Shown here: one piece after another, positions 1 to 7,548 of the stretch | Position numbering within the stretch: position 1 is the stretch's first letter | Layout: every line of letters starts with the position of its first letter | Origin: Flavobacteriales bacterium | Lineage (GTDB): Bacteria; Bacteroidota; Bacteroidia; Flavobacteriales_D; Parvicellaceae | Length of the DNA stretch: 8,250 bases | Assembly: GCA_026993705.1 (NCBI GenBank) | Contig: JALWSJ010000071.1 | Span: forward strand, 1 to 8,250 | Reading direction: 5' to 3' | Notes under the pieces: generated by a model | Seen by the model: only the letters and a program-made list of their open reading frames with translations | The model's database searches: none | What the model was told of the DNA's origin: nothing | Translations under genes and position numbers: made by a program

Positions 1-5
1 TTTCT

Positions 6-133
6 GTGTTAGGGATTATTAAGCGACTGTGTAAAAAACAGTTGAGTTTTGTTGCTAACGTAAAAATATTAACAGTTTAATAATCGTTTGATTATCAATA
101 TTTTATTTTTACGTTAGTTGGAATCCCTAACAC
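6..133. repeat. Repeat unit bounded by inverted TTAGGGAT motifs, with internal hairpin
   Basis: GTGTTAGGGATT (6-17) and its exact inverse AATCCCTAACAC (122-133) bound a stretch of about 104 bases. Inside lies a perfect 13-bp inverted repeat, CTAACGTAAAAAT (55-67) against ATTTTTACGTTAG (105-117). A weaker inner pair, TAATAATC/GATTATCA, sits near the centre of its loop. No coding potential is visible. The left motif is preceded by TTTCT, as is the motif at 7828, so bases 1-17 are probably the end of another unit that continues outside the window. The inner hairpin has no counterpart in the right-hand repeat block, so this spacer is not part of the shared ~300-base element. Confidence 0.6.
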
Positions 134-421
134 ATATAAAATGAGCACCATAAAATGTTTTTATTTTCTTTATTCGTCTTCAAAAAAATCTTTTCATAGT
201 GCGGGTGCTATGCAAAGATTTTTTTTCATCGTCTAAAGAAACTAAAACTCATTTTCTTAGCACTCATTTTACCTGCGTTAGGGATAGAAGTGGCATCCTT
301 TTGTGTTGTTGCATATATGCAACAACACAAAAGATATAACGGATAGCCCGACCATTACGGCATTGAAAAGGTGTGTAGTGATAACGGAACTTCTTTTTTA
401 TGCCGTAATGGGAACGCCCAA
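122..421 (+). repeat. Structured intergenic repeat, copy 1 (about 300 bases)
   Basis: This copy matches the reverse complement of 7549-7840 along its whole length. Module A (122-286) is closed by ATCCCTAACAC (123-133) pairing with GCGTTAGGGAT (275-285), then TAAAATGAG (137-145) with CTCATTTTA (263-271). Its inner hairpin pairs AAAAAAATCTTT (182-193) with AAAGATTTTTTT (214-225) and CATAG (195-199) with CTATG (208-212) around a G-rich loop. Module B (275-421) can be closed by GCGTT (275-279) with AACGC (413-417). It carries GGCATCC (292-298) against GGATAGCC (341-348) with one bulged A, capped by the palindrome at 299-332. A further 12-bp stem pairs CCATTACGGCAT (352-363) with ATGCCGTAATGG (400-411). 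Together this resembles a branched RNA fold. It ends about 95 bases before the sigma factor gene. No transposase or coding sequence is present. Confidence 0.8.
299..332. repeat. Perfect 34-base palindrome inside repeat copy 1
   Basis: TTTTGTGTTGTTGCATA (299-315) is followed directly by its exact reverse complement (316-332), leaving no unpaired loop on paper. In the right-hand repeat copy the same slot holds a different hairpin: TTTTGCCCTCC (7637-7647) against GGAGGGCAAAA (7656-7666). Only the outer TTTTG/CAAAA pairs are shared, so this position tolerates wholly different stem sequences while staying palindromic. Confidence 0.85.
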
Positions 422-515
422 AAACTTTTTAACGATTTTATTTTTATAGCGGTGTAACTTTTTGTACTTTTATTTGTTTTATGTTTAGAAGAAGCCAAAT
501 TTTTACTTTGTTATT

Positions 516-1001
516 TTGAATAGAAAGGAGTACAATATTGCTATTGATGAATATTCGGAACGTGTTTTTCGTTATGCTTTCAGGTGGACAAAAGATGAGG
601 CTTTGGCTAAGGATATTGTGCAAGAAACGTTTGAGAAGCTATGGAAAAACCGTAAGAAAGTTGACCACGAAAAGGCGAAATCGTGGGTGTTTACAGTGGC
701 TCATCGTTTACTAATTAACGAATCGAGAAAGAGAAAAACAGAACATTCTGATGATTTTAAATTTGCCGATGCCACGTTGGGTGGGAGTCGGTATGAATTG
801 AAAGATTTGATTGATGTTGCTTTAAATACTCTTCCTAATTTGCAGCGTTCCATTTTATTGTTGCGAGATTCTGAAGGGTATAATTACAAAGAAATCGGAG
901 TTATTTTAAACTTATCGGAATCTCAGGTAAAGGTGTACCTATTTAGAGCTCGTAAGAAAATTAAAACGTATTTAAAAGACCTTTCGGTTTTGGTGGTGTG
1001 A
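516..1001 (+). CDS. ECF-type RNA polymerase sigma factor
   Basis: This 161-residue protein is a sigma-70 family extracytoplasmic-function sigma factor, expected to direct RNA polymerase in the cytoplasm to a small regulon. Region 2 spans about residues 8-74, with the core-binding signature DIVQETFEKLW (33-43) and the promoter-opening segment KSWVFTVAHRLLINESRKRK (55-74). Region 4 spans about 97-153, with LPNLQRSILLLRDSEGYNYKE followed by the helix-turn-helix LNLSESQVKVYLFRARKKI. The length is normal for the family. The start is TTG: the frame is closed by TAG at 486-488, no ATG lies between that stop and the conserved domain, and the ATG at 481 is out of frame. Its stop overlaps the next gene by four bases (GTGA). 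That gene encodes a putative anti-sigma factor, so the partner assignment is strong. The target regulon cannot be read from this window; autoregulation is usual in the family but not shown here. Confidence 0.95.
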   Translation: MNRKEYNIAIDEYSERVFRYAFRWTKDEALAKDIVQETFEKLWKNRKKVDHEKAKSWVFTVAHRLLINESRKRKTEHSDDFKFADATLGGSRYELKDLIDVALNTLPNLQRSILLLRDSEGYNYKEIGVILNLSESQVKVYLFRARKKIKTYLKDLSVLVV

Positions 1002-2908
1002 TTATCAATAAATTCAATATCGACAAATGGCTCTTCGATTATTTTGAAGGGAATCTTTCGCCTCATGAAGAGGTAGAGGTCGAGTTGTTTTTGAGTCAAA
1101 ACCCTGAATTTGAAGTGGATTTTGATACGTGGCAAGATAGTTTGAATACGGATATTGATATTCCTTATTATGAAGCTCCTAAAAGTTTATATAAGAAAGA
1201 GTTTGCATCGGGGTATTTGTTAGTTGCTTCGCTTTTGTTATTGCTGTTCGGGAGTGGGATTTATTTCGTAAGGGATAGTGAATGGAACAATACTAAACTT
1301 GCTGTTGCAACTACTCAAGAGTTCAAACAAAATGAGAGAAAAGAAGTTACTTACGTAAGGAAGAATATTGAAGATAGCAGTGTGCAACTCGGTACAAAAG
1401 AACAAAAAATTATTACGCTGAAAAATAACAGTTTTTACGGGGTAAATAAAGTAAATAACACGAAACAAATTAAACAGAGTATTCATACAAATTCTTTAAA
1501 AGCAAAATTATCTGTACTTTCTTCGTTATCAACTCTATCTAAACCTTTAACGAATGAGGATAAAAGATTTTCATCTTCCGGAGGGAAGAACAACTCTTTT
1601 AAATCAAGGAGTACAGAAAGGAATAGTCTTCGTGAAGATAAAAAGAAACATCCACATAAAGAATTAGCTTTTTTCGATGCTAAAAGAACTTTTGGAAAGA
1701 TTGATTACCCAACTGAAAACAATGAGATAGTACCTTTTGTTTTTAATCGTAATTCTGATTTGAGGCAAAATAATAAATTCAGTTATTTAGAATTTGAACG
1801 CAAAAAAAGAACAGTAAAAAGAAATCGCACAAAGGAGTTAAAGAATAAGAGAGGGAGTATAAAAAATAGAGAGAAATCGGATAAAATTGAAAGTGATGAA
1901 AGAGAAGGTAGTGAAATAGATTGGGATGTTTATACCATTCATCTAACATCTAAAAAGAGAAATAACAAACGCAATACTTTGCGTAGTAAAATTACTCGTT
2001 TAATGCATCAGGAATTGGCTTTACACAATACTCATGATCCTGTCTTTATTTTAAATAATAATAATCCGTTAAATGTTAATTTTGCTTTAGCCGGAGGATT
2101 GGAAATGCACCGTATAAAAAGTAATTATTTAAACCGTTGGAGTAATTCAAGAAATCCTTTTACGTCAACGATGGTTACTTATGATACTTATTTAGAAAAA
2201 ATGAATGCAGGAATAGGTTTGATAAGTTCTTACAATCAATTTGTTACTTCAAATACAAATTGGCTGAAAATTGGAGCAATTTATTCTCAAAGAATTGATT
2301 TGGGTGCAGAACGCTCGCTTAGTATCGCCATGAAATATGAATATGAACAAGTAGATGCAAAAACGCCAACTTCGAATGTAGAAAACAAAACGGAAATAAC
2401 CCAAGGTGTTTTAATGTCTTCACTTTTGTTTAGTCAAATAAAAGATTCATACAGTCGTAATCAACTTTCATCCGCTTTTTGGTATGATGGGAAATTTTTC
2501 TACGGTGGTTTGTCAATAAATAAAATTTTTACCGGTAAAAACTTAAATAATAATGCAAAACAGTTTGCAGAATATATAAATCCTGTTAAATTCGCAATAC
2601 AATTGGGGACTGATTACAGACGTAGTCCGTTTTCACCATTAGTTGTTTCACCGCAAATCAACTTTATTTCTTATGGAAATGGGGGTGTTTTGTGGCTTGG
2701 TACGACGGTGAAGTATAGGAGTTTAATAGCCGGGATGGGCGGAACTTTTTCGGATGGCTACAAAATAAATGTAGGAACACAAGGAAAAAGACTTCGTTTG
2801 ATTTACGGATTTAGTTATGCAAAATCATTTGCAGAAAATCGTTTTTATGGAACGCATGAGGTATCATTACGATATTTGATACGTTCAGGTAATTGGAAAA
2901 AGAAATAA
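998..2908 (+). CDS. Anti-sigma factor fused to a PorP/SprF-like outer-membrane barrel (Dma-like)
   Basis: This 636-residue protein probably spans both membranes. Residues 1-60 resemble the helical N-terminus of Bacteroidota anti-sigma factors (WLFDYFEGNLSPHEE, then FLSQNPEFE). No zinc-binding HxxxCxxC motif is seen. Residues 72-91 form one hydrophobic helix with lysines just before it, so the N-terminus should be cytoplasmic. Residues 92-346 are a Lys/Arg/Asn/Ser-rich, low-complexity linker, probably disordered in the periplasm. Residues 347-628 look like a beta-barrel. From DPVF (347-350) to residue 413 they align without gaps to residues 28-94 of the next gene product, with 23 of 67 identical by hand count, including NPL..N.A.AG and W.N...F. 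Near the end, GFSY (604-607) and GTHEVSL (618-624) match GYSY and GSHELSM there. The start is GTG inside the sigma gene's stop. The inferred role is to hold the sigma factor and release it on an outer-membrane signal. The alternative is a regulator whose C-terminus stays periplasmic. Confidence 0.85.
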   Translation: MIINKFNIDKWLFDYFEGNLSPHEEVEVELFLSQNPEFEVDFDTWQDSLNTDIDIPYYEAPKSLYKKEFASGYLLVASLLLLLFGSGIYFVRDSEWNNTKLAVATTQEFKQNERKEVTYVRKNIEDSSVQLGTKEQKIITLKNNSFYGVNKVNNTKQIKQSIHTNSLKAKLSVLSSLSTLSKPLTNEDKRFSSSGGKNNSFKSRSTERNSLREDKKKHPHKELAFFDAKRTFGKIDYPTENNEIVPFVFNRNSDLRQNNKFSYLEFERKKRTVKRNRTKELKNKRGSIKNREKSDKIESDEREGSEIDWDVYTIHLTSKKRNNKRNTLRSKITRLMHQELALHNTHDPVFILNNNNPLNVNFALAGGLEMHRIKSNYLNRWSNSRNPFTSTMVTYDTYLEKMNAGIGLISSYNQFVTSNTNWLKIGAIYSQRIDLGAERSLSIAMKYEYEQVDAKTPTSNVENKTEITQGVLMSSLLFSQIKDSYSRNQLSSAFWYDGKFFYGGLSINKIFTGKNLNNNAKQFAEYINPVKFAIQLGTDYRRSPFSPLVVSPQINFISYGNGGVLWLGTTVKYRSLIAGMGGTFSDGYKINVGTQGKRLRLIYGFSYAKSFAENRFYGTHEVSLRYLIRSGNWKKK

Positions 2909-2921
2909 ATACTTTTAAAGT

Positions 2922-3902
2922 ATGAGAATATATAATAACATAGTATTAGCAATAGTTACCTTAACGGTACTGTTGGGGATGAGTAAAATTAGTTTTGGTC
3001 AAGATCCTGAATTTACTCAGTTTTACTCAAATCCTTTGTACCTTAACCCTGCTTTTGCGGGATCAAAGGTTTGTCCTCGGATTTCATTAAATAGTAGAAA
3101 TCAGTGGGCGAATTTATCTGGTAGTTTTGTTACGAATAGTGCTTCTTATGACCAGATGGTGCAAAGTATGTCCGGTGGTTTGGGACTTTTAGTATTGACT
3201 GATAAGGCTGCAAATACATTGAAAACAACTCGAGTGAGTGGTATGTATGCTTACAACCAACGAGTTACGAGGAAGTTTTCGGTTAATGTAGGACTAGAGG
3301 CAACGTTTTTTCAAAAATCAATAGATTGGAATAAGTTAACATTTGGAGATATGATTGACAGAAGAAGGGGGTTTGTCTATCAAACAAATGATGTGAGAAG
3401 AAATGGACCTGTAACTGGTATCGATTTCTCTGCCGGAGCTATTGGATATACAGAACATTTCTTTTTTGGTTTTGCTGTTGATCATTTAACAGAACCTAAT
3501 GAATCTTTGATTGGTAACAGTGGAAGTAAATTACCGATGAAATTTACAGGTCACGCTGGGGCTATTATTCCAATTGGAAGTGGTGGTAAATACAAGGCTT
3601 CGGATGCTTCTGTGTCACCTAATATCTTATTTAGACAACAAGGGACTTTTACCCAGTTAAATATGGGGGTTTATATCAAAAAAGGACCTTTAACAGCTGG
3701 TATTTGGTATAGAAATCAAGATGCCTTTATTACTTCAGTAGGTATCGAAACAGATTATTTCAAAATCGGTTACTCATACGATGTTACTGTTTCAAAATTA
3801 TCTTTAGCGTCGGGTGGTTCTCATGAACTTTCAATGGGAATCAATTTCAAATGCCGTCCTAAGAAACCTAAATTTAGAACGATTTCTTGTCCTTCTTTCT
3901 AA
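2922..3902 (+). CDS. PorP/SprF family type IX secretion system outer-membrane protein
   Basis: This 326-residue protein belongs to the PorP/SprF family. In Flavobacteriia these barrels work with the type IX secretion machinery, and several are needed to export or anchor particular surface adhesins. Residues 1-26 form a signal peptide (hydrophobic core about 7-20, probable cleavage after SFG), so the mature protein would start at Gln27. The family's opening motif follows: QDPEFTQFYSNPLYLNPAFAG (27-47). Repeated amphipathic strands and Gly/Tyr/Phe-rich turns continue to GYSYD (283-287) and GSHELSMGINF (299-309). The tail CRPKKPKFRTISCPSF (311-326), with two cysteines, is typical of flavobacterial members. 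It starts 13 bases after the fusion gene, so the two are very likely co-transcribed. Family members often lie beside a large adhesin gene with a type B C-terminal secretion signal. None is in this window; the neighbour is a regulator instead, and a strong hairpin terminator follows. Confidence 0.93.
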   Translation: MRIYNNIVLAIVTLTVLLGMSKISFGQDPEFTQFYSNPLYLNPAFAGSKVCPRISLNSRNQWANLSGSFVTNSASYDQMVQSMSGGLGLLVLTDKAANTLKTTRVSGMYAYNQRVTRKFSVNVGLEATFFQKSIDWNKLTFGDMIDRRRGFVYQTNDVRRNGPVTGIDFSAGAIGYTEHFFFGFAVDHLTEPNESLIGNSGSKLPMKFTGHAGAIIPIGSGGKYKASDASVSPNILFRQQGTFTQLNMGVYIKKGPLTAGIWYRNQDAFITSVGIETDYFKIGYSYDVTVSKLSLASGGSHELSMGINFKCRPKKPKFRTISCPSF

Positions 3903-3936
3903 TTTGATTGAAGATTTTTTGTAAAATTTTATAAAG

Positions 3937-3973
3937 ATAAAAGCCCAAAATACATTGTATTTTGGGCTTTTAT
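3937..3973. terminator. Bidirectional intrinsic terminator between convergent genes
   Basis: ATAAAAGCCCAAAATAC (3937-3953) pairs perfectly over 17 bases with GTATTTTGGGCTTTTAT (3957-3973) around the loop ATT. The stem carries a GCCC/GGGC core and A-rich/T-rich flanks, so transcripts from either side would end in a U-rich stretch. It lies 35 bases after the PorP/SprF stop and 66 bases beyond the stop of the opposing mutase gene, and can serve both. Confidence 0.9.
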
Positions 3974-4038
3974 GTGAATACTATTTAAACTATATTAATC
4001 AAATGGTTCTAACGTTTAATACAACTATTAAATAAACA

Positions 4039-7000
4039 TTACATATTTCTTCTATACTGTCCTCCTACTTCAAACAAAGCGTTAGTGATTTGTCCTAAAG
4101 AACAATATTTAGTTGCCTCCATTAAAACATTGAATATGTTTTTATTTTGAATAGCCGTTTCTTGTATTTTTTCTATTTGCTTGGGAACAATTTTCTTAAA
4201 TGTATGTTGCAATTCTCTCAACATTTTAATTTGATATTGCTTTTCTTCTTCTGTAGCTCTAACTACTTCTTTGGGCAAAATAGTAGGCGAACCTTTTGAA
4301 CTTAAAAAGGTATTAACACCTATAATAGGAAACTCTCCTGTATGTTTTAATGTTTCATAATACAAACTTTCCTCTTGTATTTTAGAACGTTGATACATGG
4401 TCTCCATAGCTCCTAATACTCCACCTCTTTCCGTAATTCTATCAAACTCTGCTAAAACAGCTTCTTCTACCAAATCTGTAAGTTCTTCAATAATAAACGA
4501 ACCTTGAATAGGATTCTCGTTTTTAGCTAAACCCAACTCCTTGTTAATAATCAACTGTATTGCCATTGCTCGACGCACCGATTCTTCTGTTGGTGTTGTA
4601 ATTGCCTCATCGTACGCATTGGTGTGTAAAGAATTACAATTATCATAAATAGCGTAAAGTGCTTGTAATGTTGTACGAATATCGTTAAAGTCAATCTCTT
4701 GAGCATGCAAGGAACGACCACTAGTTTGGATATGATATTTCAACATCTGAGCTCTTGCACTCGCTCCATATTTATGTTTTAAAGCCTTACTCCAAATCTT
4801 ACGAGCTACGCGACCTATGACTGCATATTCCGCATCAATTCCGTTGGAAAAGAAAAAAGATAAGTTAGGACCAAACTTATTAATGTCCATTCCACGACTT
4901 AAGTAGTACTCCACATAAGTAAAGCCGTTAGCCAAAGTTAGTGCTAATTGTGTAATAGGATTAGCTCCTGCTTCGGCTATATGATAACCGGAAATAGATA
5001 CCGAATAAAAATTACGAACACCATGTTCTATAAAATATTCTTGTACATCCCCCATCAATCGCAAAGCAAATTCCGTTGAAAAAATACAAGTATTTTGAGC
5101 TTGGTCTTCTTTTAGAATATCAGCTTGTACTGTTCCTCTTACTTTTGTTAGTGTTTCAGCCTTTATTTTTTCATACACTTCTTTAGGTAGTACTTTGTCT
5201 CCGGTAATTCCTAAGAGCATTAACCCCAAACCATCATTTCCTTCAGGTAATTCACCTTGGTAACGTGGTCTGTCTGTACCTTTTTCATTATAAAAGGCTT
5301 CTATTTTAGCCTCTACTTCCTCTTCCAAACCGTGCTCACGAATGTATTTCTCACAATTTTGGTCAATGGCAGCATTCATGAAAAATCCCAACATCATCGG
5401 AGCAGGTCCATTTATCGTCATCGAAACCGAAGTCAAAGGATGCGATAAATCAAACCCTGAATAAAGTTTCTTTGCATCATCTAGACAACAAATAGAAACC
5501 CCTGAATTTCCGATTTTACCATAAATATCAGGTCGCTCATCAGGGTCATTGCCATATAACGTAACCGAATCAAACGCCGTAGAAAGCCTTTTTGCCGGCA
5601 TCCCCAAACTCACATAATGAAATCGTCTGTTAGTTCGCTCAGGACCACCTTCTCCTGCAAACATTCTGGTAGGATCTTCACCCACTCTTTTAAACGGAAA
5701 CAAACCAGAAGTATAAGGGAATTCTCCCGGAACATTCTCCTGTAAATTCCAACGCAATAAATCCCCCCATGCTGTATATTTAGGTAAAGCTACCTTAGGA
5801 ATCTGCAAATGCGAAAGTGTTTCCGTATGAGTTTTTATCGAAATTTCTTTATCTCTTACCTTAAACGTAAAAACCGGATCTTTGTACTTTTTTAATTTAT
5901 TTTTCCAATTTACAATGGTTTCCCAATTGTGTGGGTTCAAATCCATTTTAATTCGGTCAAATTCTTTAAGCAACAATTCCAACAATTCTTGATTATCTTC
6001 ATTGCTATTTGCTTTAATATCTTCTTCAACAATTCCTGTTTTATCAATAGCCGGTTTTGCTCCCAAAACGGTTTCAATCGTTTTGTAAATTCCAAAAAGT
6101 TTTTGAGCGACCTCAGCTTGTTCACGAGCCGTTTTGTCGTAAGTTCTGTTATTTTCAGCTATTTCAGACAAATAGCGAGTTCGAGCAGGAGGAATCACAA
6201 AGGTCTTTTCAGACATTTCTTTTGTAATCTCAAAATTAGACTTCAAATCACTATTCGTTTTCTCCGTAACTTTATCCATTACCGCTCTATAAAGCGTGTT
6301 CATTCCAGGGTCATTAAATTGCGAAGCAATAGTACCATAAACAGGTAAATCATCCTGATTTACATCCCAAAGATTATGGTTTCGCATGTATTGTTTTTTT
6401 ACATCACGCAATGCATCCAAAGCTCCTCTCTTATCAAACTTATTTATTGCCACCAAATCGGCAAAATCTAACATATCAATCTTTTCCAACTGCGTAGCAG
6501 CACCAAACTCAGGTGTCATCACATACAAACTCACGTCAGAATGATCCATTATCTCCGTATCAGACTGACCAATCCCCGAAGTTTCCAAAATAATCAAATC
6601 ATAATCCGCTGCTTTTAATATCGAAAGAGCCTCAGCAACATGCTTACTCAACGCCAAATTACTTTGTCGAGTAGCTAAAGAACGCATATATACACGTTCA
6701 TTATTAATCGCATTCATTCGTATTCTATCTCCCAAAAGAGCTCCTCCTGTCTTTCTCTTAGACGGATCAACTGAAACAATCGCAATTTCTTTATCAGGAA
6801 AATCGATTAAAAACCTTCTCACCAACTCATCTACTAAAGACGATTTACCAGCACCACCAGTACCTGTTATACCCAAAATAGGAGTATTATTTTCCGAAGC
6901 CATTTTATGAACTTCCTCTAAAACTTGTTCATGTTTCTTTGGAAAATTCTCCGCAGCACTAATCAAACGAGCAATCGAATAATCATCTTTCTCAAAAATT

Positions 7001-7473
7001 CGCTCTACTTCTTTACCTTCCAATTTATCCCCCACAGGAAAATCAGACCGTTGCACCAAATCGTTAATCATCCCCTGCAATCCCATAGCCCTACCATCAT
7101 CAGGATGATAGATACGCTCAATTCCATATTCTTGCAACTCTTTAATTTCCGAAGGTAAAATAGTTCCACCTCCACCAGCAAAAATCTTTATATGCCCAGC
7201 ACCTTTCTCCTTCAACAAATCATACATATACTTTAAATACTCTGTATGTCCTCCTTGATACGAAGTCATCGCAATAGCTTGCACATCCTCTTGAATCGCA
7301 CAATTCACCACCTCTTCCACACTCCTATCATGTCCCAAATGTATCACCTCACACCCCGTAGTTTGAATAATACGACGCATAATATTAATTGCAGCATCAT
7401 GCCCATCAAAAAGCGAAGCCGCTGTTACAATTCTTACTTTATTCTTTGGCTGATAAGGTGCTATTTTTTCCAT
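4039..7473 (-). CDS. icmF: Fused isobutyryl-CoA mutase (IcmF), AdoCbl-dependent, with G-protein chaperone domain
   Basis: IcmF interconverts isobutyryl-CoA and n-butyryl-CoA with adenosylcobalamin in the cytoplasm. The fusion joins a cobalamin domain, a MeaB-like GTPase chaperone and the substrate barrel. Residues 12-141 are the B12 domain, with the DxHxx motif DGHDAA (23-28, His25 as lower axial ligand), TSYQGG (70-75) and a GGGG turn (100-103). Residues about 197-415 are the GTPase, with Walker A GTGGAGKSS (204-212), VDPSKRKTGG (235-244), ETSGIGQSD (297-305) and NKFD (344-347). Residues about 560-1100 are the mutase barrel: SGLFPFKRVGEDPTRMFAGE (589-608) is the IcmF form rather than the methylmalonyl-CoA mutase form, and SISGYHIAEAGANP (826-839) holds catalytic His831. 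The length of 1144 is normal for IcmF. The ATG gives an N-terminus close to the B12 domain. It stands alone, with no acyl-CoA or cobalamin genes beside it. Other branched acyl-CoA substrates are possible. Confidence 0.95.
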   Translation of the reverse strand: MEKIAPYQPKNKVRIVTAASLFDGHDAAINIMRRIIQTTGCEVIHLGHDRSVEEVVNCAIQEDVQAIAMTSYQGGHTEYLKYMYDLLKEKGAGHIKIFAGGGGTILPSEIKELQEYGIERIYHPDDGRAMGLQGMINDLVQRSDFPVGDKLEGKEVERIFEKDDYSIARLISAAENFPKKHEQVLEEVHKMASENNTPILGITGTGGAGKSSLVDELVRRFLIDFPDKEIAIVSVDPSKRKTGGALLGDRIRMNAINNERVYMRSLATRQSNLALSKHVAEALSILKAADYDLIILETSGIGQSDTEIMDHSDVSLYVMTPEFGAATQLEKIDMLDFADLVAINKFDKRGALDALRDVKKQYMRNHNLWDVNQDDLPVYGTIASQFNDPGMNTLYRAVMDKVTEKTNSDLKSNFEITKEMSEKTFVIPPARTRYLSEIAENNRTYDKTAREQAEVAQKLFGIYKTIETVLGAKPAIDKTGIVEEDIKANSNEDNQELLELLLKEFDRIKMDLNPHNWETIVNWKNKLKKYKDPVFTFKVRDKEISIKTHTETLSHLQIPKVALPKYTAWGDLLRWNLQENVPGEFPYTSGLFPFKRVGEDPTRMFAGEGGPERTNRRFHYVSLGMPAKRLSTAFDSVTLYGNDPDERPDIYGKIGNSGVSICCLDDAKKLYSGFDLSHPLTSVSMTINGPAPMMLGFFMNAAIDQNCEKYIREHGLEEEVEAKIEAFYNEKGTDRPRYQGELPEGNDGLGLMLLGITGDKVLPKEVYEKIKAETLTKVRGTVQADILKEDQAQNTCIFSTEFALRLMGDVQEYFIEHGVRNFYSVSISGYHIAEAGANPITQLALTLANGFTYVEYYLSRGMDINKFGPNLSFFFSNGIDAEYAVIGRVARKIWSKALKHKYGASARAQMLKYHIQTSGRSLHAQEIDFNDIRTTLQALYAIYDNCNSLHTNAYDEAITTPTEESVRRAMAIQLIINKELGLAKNENPIQGSFIIEELTDLVEEAVLAEFDRITERGGVLGAMETMYQRSKIQEESLYYETLKHTGEFPIIGVNTFLSSKGSPTILPKEVVRATEEEKQYQIKMLRELQHTFKKIVPKQIEKIQETAIQNKNIFNVLMEATKYCSLGQITNALFEVGGQYRRNM

Positions 7474-7548
7474 TCTTTAGTAGTATTCGTTTTAGACCTG
7501 CGAATATACTCATTTTTCAGAATATTTTTCTGAGTATTATGAACTATT

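Noticed and set aside
299..332. Reading the 34-base palindrome as an intrinsic terminator or an operator for the sigma operon
   Set aside because: It is part of a multi-copy repeat with a different hairpin in the same slot of the other copy, and it is not placed after a gene.
122..421. CRISPR array
   Set aside because: The repeats are long, few, inverted and internally palindromic, without regular spacers or cas genes.
461..487. Possible Bacteroidota promoter for the sigma operon: TTTG at 461 and TATGTTTA at 480
   Set aside because: The -7 element has one mismatch to TAnnTTTG and the 15-base gap is shorter than usual; such matches are common by chance in AT-rich DNA.
923..1486. Minus-strand open frames across the start of the fusion gene
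   Set aside because: They are antisense to the sigma/anti-sigma coding region and show no recognisable domain.
5257..6348. Open frames of 62 to 139 codons (both strands) inside icmF
   Set aside because: All overlap conserved or linker parts of the mutase in other frames and have shadow-like composition.
7501..7508. Possible icmF promoter element, TATATTCG on the minus strand
   Set aside because: It has one mismatch to TAnnTTTG and no -33 element at a suitable distance.
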